This document shows, one piece after another, positions 45,572 through 53,241 of a stretch of DNA of 64,000 bases. The translations under genes and the position numbers were made by a program. Positions within the stretch are counted from its first letter, which is position 1. Each line of letters opens with the position of its first letter. Below the pieces are notes generated by a model. That model did no database searches. It was not told where the DNA came from and saw only the letters and a list, made by a program, of their open reading frames with translations. This DNA is from an uncultured bacterium (GTDB taxonomy: Bacteria; Bacillota; Clostridia; Lachnospirales; Lachnospiraceae): positions 1 through 64,000 of the forward strand of contig CAJMPJ010000013.1 of assembly GCA_905215155.1 (NCBI GenBank). Direction: 5' to 3'.

Positions 45572-47644
45572 CTACCGCTGGGGAAAATACAGGTTAAACT
45601 GTGCTTTTCCCTCACCATCGGCTACCATTTCTACGGTAGCTTCATAACTTTTCCCGGTTCTTTTCGATACCAGGTCTTTGTAATGGACTTTGCCTTTCTT
45701 CAGGAATTTTTTTGCCGTTGCTTTGTCCATCTTTTTCCCCTGGCTTGCAAGGAAACGGTCATCCTTCCACAAAGAAAAGCGGCATTCCTGCCCGGTGCAG
45801 TAATAATTCTTCTTTCCTTCCCGGACATCACTTCCACAGACCGGGCATTTCCCGATCACTTCTCCCATTGCTGTTCCCGGAAAACGGCTGCTTTCCTCCT
45901 CAGAAATCGAATGGTAACGGGAAATCAGTTCTCCCAGCATATCTGTAATCCCATTCAGGAAATGCTCTGCCGTCTCTGTCCCCTGTGCGATATGGTTTAA
46001 TGCCATCTCCCACTCTGCTGTCATCTTCGGGGACTTGATCTCATCCGGAAGGACTGTGACCAGTACATTCCCCGCATCTGTCGGCACCAGATTCTTCTTT
46101 TCCCGTTTTACAAAGCCGGACTGGATGAGTTTTTCAATGATCCCGGCTCTCGTTGCCGGTGTTCCCAGACCTTTCTTTTCCGTATCCTCTGTCAGTTCTT
46201 CATTGCCTGCCCTCTCCATCGCCGCCAGAAGAGTGTCTTCCGTATACTGGCGGGGAGGCTGGGTAAAGTTTTCTGAAACAGAAGTGCTGCACGGACCGAT
46301 ATTCCTTCCAAGATAAAGGTCAAACTCCGCTTCCTGCTCCGGTTCCCTGACACCAAGGAACTGTTTCAGTTTCTTCTCTATCGCCTGGAATCCTTCCTGT
46401 TTTGTCTTTCTTGCATTGAAATAAAACGTATGGAAGTTGCAGGTCAGCTGGCACTTATGGGTCTCATAAATGTAGGGATCTGCCGTTGCGGTGAGTACTC
46501 TGGCACTGATCAGATACAAGATGTTCCTCTCCTTTTCTTTCAGCTTCTGAAGATCTGCTTTCTCCACTTCCGAAGTGGGGATGATCGCATGATGGTCTGA
46601 TACCTTTTTGGAATCCAGGACTTTAGAGACCTCCGGTTCATAGACGATCCCTTCCGCAAACGGCATCCCTGACAGCAGCATCTGGATCAATTTTTCTGTG
46701 CTTTCCCCCATCTCATCTGTCAGGTACTGGCTGTCCGTCCTGGGATACGTCACCAGCTTTTTTTCATACATCTCCTGCACTGCGTCCAACGTCTGCTGTG
46801 CCGTGTAACCAAAGATACGGTTGGCATCCCTCTGGAGAGAAGTCAGGTCATACAGTTTCGGTGCCCGCATGGTTTTCGTCTGCACATCTTCTTTCTCCAC
46901 CTGACACATGCGTTCCTTACAGTCCGATGCCACCTTGTCTGCTTCCTCCTTTTTCTGGAAATGCTCAGAAACTGCATCGAACTCCCCGAATGTTAAGTGG
47001 GCTACATAGTATCTTTCTTTTACAAACTCCCTCACCTTCTGGTTCCTGTCCACGATCATGGCAAGAGTCGGAGTCTGCACCCTGCCCACTTTCAGGTTCT
47101 GGTTATAAAGGACAGAGAAAAGACGGCTCGCATTGATCCCCACCATCCAGTCTGCTTTTGCCCTGCATAATGCTGACTGATAAAGGTCTTCATAACACGA
47201 ACCGTCTTTCAACGATGCAAACCCTTCTTTAATTGCACGTTCTTCCATGGAAGAGATCCAGAGCCTTTTGACCGGCTTTTTGCATCCTGCCTGCTCATAG
47301 ACAAAACGGAAGATCAACTCCCCTTCCCTTCCGGCATCTGTGGCACAGATGACCTCATCCACTTCTTTGCTGTTCATCAATTTCTTTAAAATCTGGAACT
47401 GCTTCTTTGTCCCGTCAAGGACTTTCCTTTTCCATTCTTCCGGTATGATCGGGAGGTCTTCATATCTCCATTTTTTGTAACGTTCATCATATTCCGATGC
47501 GTCACAAAATGCTACCAGATGCCCGATGCACCACGAAACCAGATACTCCTTTCCCTCCACATATCCGTCCTTCCGTTCCCTGGCTCCGACCACTTTTGCC
47601 AGAGCCATTGCAACAGACGGCTTTTCCGCAATCACTAACTTCAT
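45572..47644 (-). CDS. topB: DNA topoisomerase III (type IA)
   Basis: 690 aa from the Met at 47644. It relaxes or decatenates DNA during transfer and replication of the ICE. The TOPRIM domain opens KLVIAEKPSVAMALAKVVGA and has CATDAGREGELIF; the active-site Tyr is in TYPRTDSQYLT (~residue 300); SDHHAIIPT and GLGTPATRA follow. The C-terminus has a zinc finger, CPVCGSDVREGKKNYYCTGQECRFSLW. It abuts the methyltransferase gene. Every ICE of this class carries one. Confidence 0.95.
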   Translation of the reverse strand: MKLVIAEKPSVAMALAKVVGARERKDGYVEGKEYLVSWCIGHLVAFCDASEYDERYKKWRYEDLPIIPEEWKRKVLDGTKKQFQILKKLMNSKEVDEVICATDAGREGELIFRFVYEQAGCKKPVKRLWISSMEERAIKEGFASLKDGSCYEDLYQSALCRAKADWMVGINASRLFSVLYNQNLKVGRVQTPTLAMIVDRNQKVREFVKERYYVAHLTFGEFDAVSEHFQKKEEADKVASDCKERMCQVEKEDVQTKTMRAPKLYDLTSLQRDANRIFGYTAQQTLDAVQEMYEKKLVTYPRTDSQYLTDEMGESTEKLIQMLLSGMPFAEGIVYEPEVSKVLDSKKVSDHHAIIPTSEVEKADLQKLKEKERNILYLISARVLTATADPYIYETHKCQLTCNFHTFYFNARKTKQEGFQAIEKKLKQFLGVREPEQEAEFDLYLGRNIGPCSTSVSENFTQPPRQYTEDTLLAAMERAGNEELTEDTEKKGLGTPATRAGIIEKLIQSGFVKREKKNLVPTDAGNVLVTVLPDEIKSPKMTAEWEMALNHIAQGTETAEHFLNGITDMLGELISRYHSISEEESSRFPGTAMGEVIGKCPVCGSDVREGKKNYYCTGQECRFSLWKDDRFLASQGKKMDKATAKKFLKKGKVHYKDLVSKRTGKSYEATVEMVADGEGKAQFNLYFPQR

Positions 47645-47645
47645 C

Positions 47646-48212
47646 TCACTCTTCCTTTCTGCTCTCCATTTCAATATCGGATTCTACTTCATTCCCCCAG
47701 ACATCCCATCCGGGAGTCTTCTGCCTGGCAAACAGCTCAATGCGGGGGACATCCCCCATCAGCTGCACGATCCTCTCCCTTGCTTCCTGTGGCTTTTTGC
47801 TGTGTTCCTCGATGTGGGAGACAATCACCTGATGGACTCCGGCAAACTGCCGTTTTGGTGAACCTCTGGTTGCCAGGATACAAAACTCAGCATTGCTCCT
47901 TGTCCAGTACCCCATCCCCCAGAACAGGCTGTCCGCTTTCTTATTCTGCTTGATCCAGACAAAAGCAATGGTCTTATATTGGAATCCCCATGCCTGCAGG
48001 ACGGAAAGCCCTTCCAACAGACACGGGACTGTCACCCACAAAAACAGGGCACAATCTTTTTCTGCCAGCTCCGCCACAGGCAGCGCACGGATCTCATCAA
48101 TCCCCATTGTGGGGTAATGGCTCTCTGCACTCCGCCCCAATCCCTTTTTGGAATACACACGGTATTGCCACGGCGGGTCTGCATAAATAACCGGATATTT
48201 TTTCATCTGCAT
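47646..48212 (-). CDS. MT-A70-family adenine methyltransferase
   Basis: 188 aa from the ATG at 48212. The catalytic DPPW motif is in PVIYADPPWQYRVYS near the N-terminus, with the helical LPVAELAEKDCALFLWVTVPCL and FGMGYW-type region GMGYWTRSNAEFCILATRG; the order matches MT-A70 DNA N6-adenine methyltransferases of phages and ICEs. No restriction partner is adjacent. It may protect the element's DNA from host restriction; this is inference. It is squeezed between DUF4366 and topoisomerase genes. Confidence 0.85.
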   Translation of the reverse strand: MQMKKYPVIYADPPWQYRVYSKKGLGRSAESHYPTMGIDEIRALPVAELAEKDCALFLWVTVPCLLEGLSVLQAWGFQYKTIAFVWIKQNKKADSLFWGMGYWTRSNAEFCILATRGSPKRQFAGVHQVIVSHIEEHSKKPQEARERIVQLMGDVPRIELFARQKTPGWDVWGNEVESDIEMESRKEE

Positions 48213-48224
48213 CAAAACACCCCA

Positions 48225-49607
48225 TTACGATTCCTCCTCATCTTCCAGGACTTCCTCTGGATCCTCTTCATCCGGAAGTGTTTGTTCTTCCGCATCATCC
48301 GGTTCCGCAGGCTCTTCTGCTTCTTCGGTCTCATCATCTTCATATTCATCCTCATCATCGTATTCATGCTTCGGCTTATAGACCTTGAAGTAATATCCGG
48401 CACCTAATGCACCGATAGCTACCAGACCGATTAAAAGATAAGAGCCCACCGGTGATTTGTCCTCCGGCATCTGCACTTCCTCTGTTTCCGTCTCTTCCTC
48501 TTCCGCCTCCTGCGTTGGCTCCGGTTCCTCTGTTTCCGGCTCTGCATACACAGTATCCACTTCCGGAAGGGTTACCGTATCGGATAGGGTGAAGTTCATC
48601 AGATCTTTTTCACTGACTTCCGTCAGGAAATACACATTATCCTGCGACTTGGAATTATCAATGACCAGATAAAACACCTTGCCGCTTTTGGTGGAAATGG
48701 TGTAAAACTCTTTCGTCCCTTCTGTTGCTGTCTGGGTGATGTTTTCTGCGTCTTCCCCGGATGCTGCCAGTTCTTCTTCAATCCCTGTCACAGTGCGGTC
48801 ATCCACGGTTCCCCTTGCCTCCGTCGGTTCCGATGCCTGTGCATCCTGCGGGAGCGGGGATGTGGTCGCTTCTTCTGTTGTAGAAGCAGTTCCCGTAGTA
48901 CTCATATCGCTGTTCGCTGTATTCTGCTGTTGTACCTGGCGTACCGCCCATTCATAATACGGGTTCTGGAGGGTGTACTTATCAGAAGTATTCCCGGCAC
49001 CATCCGTCACCGTGATCTCGATCTGCTTTGTGGTAAAGTCTTTCTGTGTGAGCTGTACCTTCAGTTTTCCATCCGTAAGGTCTGTATAGGTAGTCCCGTT
49101 GACGGTTACTGCAGAGATCCCGGATACTGCATCATTCCCCTGGATGGTCAGCACACCATCTGTGAGGGAAGCAGAAAGCGTTGGCTTTTCTGTATCATAA
49201 CAACGAATGGAACGGTTCTGTTCATACACCGTCCCTTCTGCATCCGTCACCCGCACATAGACTGTCTGGTTTCCGTTGATGGTAATGCTTCTGGACTCCG
49301 TAACGTCCTGCCAGCTCCCATCTTTCCCAGCCTTTGCTTCGATTTTTGCGACTTTAAAGCCTTCCCCCATCTGGCTGGCATCTACAGTAATGGAAACAGA
49401 AGTATCTCCCTGTTTCCACCCGTCCGGCTTTTCAATGGCGATAGCAGGGTTTGTGCTCTCCGCCGCATAAATGCTCTGGGCAGAAAAAAACGGGGTTGCC
49501 ATACATAAAAATGTGGTAACTGCAAAAACGCCTCTTTTTACGTTACTGCCCCATTTCCTGTGCTTCCCCGGTGCCCTCTGTTCTTTCATTTTCTCTAAAT
49601 TCATCAT
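48225..49607 (-). CDS. DUF4366 membrane-anchored ICE surface protein
   Basis: 460 aa. Signal peptide ~24-50 (RGVFAVTTFLCMATPFFSAQSIYA), an Ig-like/BIG-type region (~55-215: TVDASQMGEGFKVAKIEAKAG..., TLSASLTDGVLTIQGNDAVSG), a Thr/Ser/Glu linker, the DUF4366 core (FYTISTKSGKVFYLVIDNSKSQDNVYFLTEV), a membrane helix (SYLLIGLVAIGALGAGYYF) and a highly acidic cytoplasmic tail. Family members sit beside the cell-wall hydrolase of these ICEs and may form part of the outer mating channel. Start overlaps the DUF4315 gene by 65 bases. Confidence 0.8.
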   Translation of the reverse strand: MMNLEKMKEQRAPGKHRKWGSNVKRGVFAVTTFLCMATPFFSAQSIYAAESTNPAIAIEKPDGWKQGDTSVSITVDASQMGEGFKVAKIEAKAGKDGSWQDVTESRSITINGNQTVYVRVTDAEGTVYEQNRSIRCYDTEKPTLSASLTDGVLTIQGNDAVSGISAVTVNGTTYTDLTDGKLKVQLTQKDFTTKQIEITVTDGAGNTSDKYTLQNPYYEWAVRQVQQQNTANSDMSTTGTASTTEEATTSPLPQDAQASEPTEARGTVDDRTVTGIEEELAASGEDAENITQTATEGTKEFYTISTKSGKVFYLVIDNSKSQDNVYFLTEVSEKDLMNFTLSDTVTLPEVDTVYAEPETEEPEPTQEAEEEETETEEVQMPEDKSPVGSYLLIGLVAIGALGAGYYFKVYKPKHEYDDEDEYEDDETEEAEEPAEPDDAEEQTLPDEEDPEEVLEDEEES

Positions 49608-49863
49608 CAGCTCTTGTTTCCTCCTTCTGGAATCCTGCCAGTGTCGGCAGTTCCGTTTTCATTCTCTCCCGGAACGCATTCAATTCCGGTATGGTCATAT
49701 CCATGCCACGGATGATCCGCACGATTTCCAAATTCTCCGCTTCTGTCTTTGCCGCTTCTGCAGCCTTAAACCGCTTCAGGTCTGCTTCATACCGTGCCCT
49801 GGATGCCTCCATTTTTTCCTTTGCCTTTTCATAATCGGCAACTGCTTTTTCAAGGCTCTTCAT
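49543..49863 (-). CDS. DUF4315-family protein
   Basis: 106 aa from the Met at 49863 (AAGGAG upstream). An N-terminal coiled coil (MKSLEKAVADYEKAKEKMEA, then SRARYEADLKRFKAAEA) is followed by the family signature NLEIVRIIRGMDMTIPELNAFRERM. Role unknown; invariably found between the NlpC/P60 hydrolase and DUF4366 genes in this ICE class. Overlap with DUF4366 suggests coupled translation. Confidence 0.75.
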   Translation of the reverse strand: MKSLEKAVADYEKAKEKMEASRARYEADLKRFKAAEAAKTEAENLEIVRIIRGMDMTIPELNAFRERMKTELPTLAGFQKEETRADDEFRENERTEGTGEAQEMGQ

Positions 49864-49900
49864 ACTGCTCCTTTCCGGGCGGCATGACCACCGCCCTTTT

Positions 49901-52687
49901 TTACCATCTTCCAAATCCATAAAAATGGCTCTGCCAGTAGGATGAATAAATGGATGTGTACTGTACCGGATGCCCGCAGTGGATCATCTGCCCGCCGCCT
50001 ACATAGATACCGATATGCGTTACCGGCACACCTGCATTATAGGTTCCGGTAAAGAAGATCAAATCTCCCGGCTGAACATCGGACTCTGATACCGGTGTAC
50101 AGATATCATAAAGCCCCTGGGCAGTCAGCCTTCCGGTATTCCTTACCCCTGAATGGGTCAGGCAGTAGCTTACAAAACCGGAACAGTCAAACCCGCTTGG
50201 GGAATATCCGCCCCATACATACGGGGTTCCCAGATATCTGGCTGCTTCCTGCAGTAGCCTCTGTGCTGCTTCACTGGTGTACTCATTTCCACCAAAAATC
50301 GTTCCTTCTCCTGTTTCCAGATAAAAGATGGGGTTCATCCGTTCCCCGTTTTTCAGAAGTTCCATGTGGAGATGGCTTCCTGTGGAATTTCCGGTATTTC
50401 CTGCAAGCCCTATCACATCCCCTTTGGTAATGGCAGCCCCAGAAGAAACGCTTCTGCTTTTCAGATGTGCATACCGCAGTTCATAGCCTTTGCTGTCTTT
50501 GATCACCACATAATTGCCATAGCTGTCATTATAGGCAGAAGTTGTTACCGTACCGGTCAGCCCTGCCAGTACCTCCGTACCTTCCGGCACCCCAATATCC
50601 ACTCCGTTGTGGAGCTGGTTTGCACCGGAGATTGGATGGATCCGGTATCCGTAATAGCTGCTTACGTTGTAATACCAGTTAAAATCAAATGGTGTCCCGA
50701 ACATCTGCAGGTTGCCCTTTGTTTCGTTATAGGCGGCAAACAGTTCCCTCTGGAAAATCCCGAGACGGCTCTGGCAGATGCCCGTCAGGCTGCCGGAATT
50801 TAACGTCACATTCAAAACATCCACATCCCTGGTACGTGTCACTTCCACCTCCCGGCTTCCGTTATCATCCGCAAGGAAACACTCCCAGGTCTGATGCCCA
50901 TGTGCGGATGCCGCCGAATGGCTGTCATAATACACATCAAACTGGACACCGTAACGGGCAAATGCCCCGGTATCTTCTACCGTGTATTCCACACCATTCA
51001 TGACCACCTTTGTCCCCATTGGAACAAACGGGTTGGACGCATCTACCGCAAGGGTATGGTTCGCTGTCGGGTACACCCCGGATGCCGTCGGTCCTCCTGA
51101 CCATATGCCACAGCAGATCGGGCAGTTGCAGTAACCGCTTGTCACAACATTTCCAAGGGATTCCCCTACCCGGACCGTCGTTGTCTCTGTCACCGTCTCA
51201 TTCACAGCTTCTGTCTCCAGCTGGTACTGCAGTGCAAACAGCCTGTCCAGTTCCGGCTTGACCTGCTCAAAGGTAAACTCTTCATATTTGGCAGACAGGT
51301 AGCTGATCAGAACAAAAGGGTCATGCGCAATCGGTCCGATATTGTACCGGTATTCGTCATGCCCCGGCTCTTCCGATTCCATCTGGTTGATCCGCTCCTG
51401 GAGGTTTGCTTCCAGCTGTGTGTAGTAAAGGTCTGCCTGCCGGATCGCCTCATCTGAAGAGATATAACTGGTTCCGGTGTAATTGATCAGGCTCTGCATA
51501 AATGCCGAGGAGCAGGATGTTACACTGGTCATAATAAGGAACATCATCCCGATCAGGGCAGCGATGCTGATATATACCTTCCGGTGTTCCTTGAAAAAGT
51601 TGGTGACTTTGCCGCCGATCTTCTTGATATAATCAATCGTGCCGACCGCTGCAGTCCCCATTGCCTGCTCACTCTGTTTTGCTTTGGCATATTCCTTTTT
51701 GATCCGTTGTTTCTGGATCAGCTTCTTCAAATAAGACCGTTCCTGGTTTACGGAAGATTCTGCCGCAGCCTGCGCTGTTTTCTTTGCCTGATAAGCACTT
51801 GACCGGCTTTTTCTCCGGTTCCGCCTTCTGGCACTTCGCTGTTCCAGATGGTAAAGCCCCTCTGAACCTTCGGCTAAACTGTTTGCGCCTTCCACCGCCG
51901 CATTGCCATCATCATTTTTTCTGATCTGGCGGTGGACAGATACTGCCACAGCGGAGCCTGCTTTTTTTACAAAGGAAGCTTCTTTCAGGCTTTCCCCTTC
52001 AAATTTCAGCCGGCTTTTCTTTTTCGCCCCTGCACTTTCTGCATTTTCCTGATAGACCTTTTCTTTCATGGAATGCTTCTTTGGGGCGTTCTTCCTTTCT
52101 GCCTCCGTGTGGGCCATCTTCTGGTTCCGTTTCTTCTGGGCATCGTGGCGGAAATTCACCCCGTCCGCATCCATCCGGTTTAATTTAGCGGAAGAATCTC
52201 CATCCCTGACTGCTTCTGCCGTCTCCTCATAAGCAAACTTCAGCCTTCGTTTCTGCCCCGGCTTTTTACTTCCTCCGGTCTGTTTCTTTCTCGCATCTCC
52301 CCTTGACTGGGCAAGGTCTGTATGCTTTTCCTGAAGTTTCCCACTGGCGTTTTTCTTCTCTTCCAGTGACAGTTTGGAACCGGCACTGCCCTCTGCCTGT
52401 TCCCGGATTATTTTCCGGGCTTTTGCTTTGTCTACTGTCTGTGCCTTTGCCGGTGCATCTCTGGAATTCTGCACAGAATGCCTGACCGGATCCGTACTGT
52501 CCTCTTTCGTCCCCCTCCGGTTGGAAAGGTCCAGCCCTTTTCCGGTATCCTTTTTTGACATCTGCACATCCCGGGTACGGCTGCTGACACGAACAGTGGA
52601 TTTATCTGCCAGGTTTTCTTCCACTAAACCGTCCTTTGTCATCTTCTGGACGGTTTTCTCCCTGGCTTTCATTCTCTGTTCTGCCAT
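49901..52687 (-). CDS. Cell-wall hydrolase of the conjugation machine (3D, M23 and NlpC/P60 domains)
   Basis: 928 aa VirB1-like peptidoglycan enzyme. The first ~360 residues are strongly basic and low in complexity, then one membrane helix (VYISIAALIGMMFLIMTSV, ~372-390). Outside: a 3D-type domain (~505-610, TSGYCNCPICCGIWSGGPTA ... MGTKVVMNGVEYTVEDTG), an M23 endopeptidase (~675-790, NGVDIGVPEGTEV ... GNTGNSTGSHLHMEL with its HxH), and NlpC/P60 (~815-928, GYSPSGFDCSGFVSYCL with the Cys, THIGIYVGGGQMIHCG with the His). It should open the wall for the mating channel. Confidence 0.9.
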   Translation of the reverse strand: MAEQRMKAREKTVQKMTKDGLVEENLADKSTVRVSSRTRDVQMSKKDTGKGLDLSNRRGTKEDSTDPVRHSVQNSRDAPAKAQTVDKAKARKIIREQAEGSAGSKLSLEEKKNASGKLQEKHTDLAQSRGDARKKQTGGSKKPGQKRRLKFAYEETAEAVRDGDSSAKLNRMDADGVNFRHDAQKKRNQKMAHTEAERKNAPKKHSMKEKVYQENAESAGAKKKSRLKFEGESLKEASFVKKAGSAVAVSVHRQIRKNDDGNAAVEGANSLAEGSEGLYHLEQRSARRRNRRKSRSSAYQAKKTAQAAAESSVNQERSYLKKLIQKQRIKKEYAKAKQSEQAMGTAAVGTIDYIKKIGGKVTNFFKEHRKVYISIAALIGMMFLIMTSVTSCSSAFMQSLINYTGTSYISSDEAIRQADLYYTQLEANLQERINQMESEEPGHDEYRYNIGPIAHDPFVLISYLSAKYEEFTFEQVKPELDRLFALQYQLETEAVNETVTETTTVRVGESLGNVVTSGYCNCPICCGIWSGGPTASGVYPTANHTLAVDASNPFVPMGTKVVMNGVEYTVEDTGAFARYGVQFDVYYDSHSAASAHGHQTWECFLADDNGSREVEVTRTRDVDVLNVTLNSGSLTGICQSRLGIFQRELFAAYNETKGNLQMFGTPFDFNWYYNVSSYYGYRIHPISGANQLHNGVDIGVPEGTEVLAGLTGTVTTSAYNDSYGNYVVIKDSKGYELRYAHLKSRSVSSGAAITKGDVIGLAGNTGNSTGSHLHMELLKNGERMNPIFYLETGEGTIFGGNEYTSEAAQRLLQEAARYLGTPYVWGGYSPSGFDCSGFVSYCLTHSGVRNTGRLTAQGLYDICTPVSESDVQPGDLIFFTGTYNAGVPVTHIGIYVGGGQMIHCGHPVQYTSIYSSYWQSHFYGFGRW

Positions 52688-52699
52688 CTGTTACCTCCT

Positions 52700-52789
52700 T
52701 CATTTTTTTCCTGCCTGCATGATACAGGTAAGAACCAGACCACATACCATGCCTGCCGTAAATGTCAGAAAATATGCTAATACATGCAT
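52700..52789 (-). CDS. DUF3789-like membrane peptide
   Basis: 29 aa: MHVLAYFLTFTAGMVCGLVL plus a short tail ending MQAGKK. It is one hydrophobic helix preceded by a strong AGGAGG site, and lies between the VirB4 exon 2 stop and the hydrolase start. Peptides of this shape and place occur in related ICEs under DUF3789. Function unknown. Confidence 0.6.
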   Translation of the reverse strand: MHVLAYFLTFTAGMVCGLVLTCIMQAGKK

Positions 52790-52800
52790 CGTTTTTCCTC

Positions 52801-53241
52801 CTATGCCTGATCTCCCATCTCTTCCGGGCGGGTCGTTAATAACTGATACAGCCTGTTCTTCGGGAACCTGTCCACAAACGGGATAATGACATTTCCATAG
52901 AACAAAAGCCCCTCACCTTCATTGCTGTTCGTCACATAAGACAGCTGGGTCGGTGAAATATTCAGCTGCTTCGCCAGGATCTGCCGGTCACCGGATGCCT
53001 GGTTGAGCATATAAATGAAATCCGAGTTCTCAAAAATGTTCTCAATCTCACGGCTTGCCAGAAGATCCTTGATATTCTGGGTGATACCGGTCGGGATACC
53101 TCCCCATTTACGGAACCTCTTCCAGATCTCCACACTGTAGGCTGCCGTCTGCTCTTCCTTTAAAAGCAGATGGAATTCATCAACATAGTACCGGGTCGAT
53201 TTATGGGCGGAACGGTTGACCGTTACCCTGTTCCATACCTG
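52801..53241 (-). CDS. virB4: VirB4-like conjugation ATPase, exon 2
   Basis: Downstream exon, 146 codons plus stop. Starting at 53241 it reads QVWNRVTVNRSAHKSTRYYV, then DEFHLLL with the Walker B-adjacent DE pair, and RFRKWGGIPTGITQNIKDLL, a motif of the VirB4 C-terminus. It joins exon 1 (QD at its end) in frame across the intron: IVQD-QVWN. The total protein is 817 aa, normal for the family. Without splicing only a start-less frame remains here. Confidence 0.9.
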   Translation of the reverse strand, partial: QVWNRVTVNRSAHKSTRYYVDEFHLLLKEEQTAAYSVEIWKRFRKWGGIPTGITQNIKDLLASREIENIFENSDFIYMLNQASGDRQILAKQLNISPTQLSYVTNSNEGEGLLFYGNVIIPFVDRFPKNRLYQLLTTRPEEMGDQA

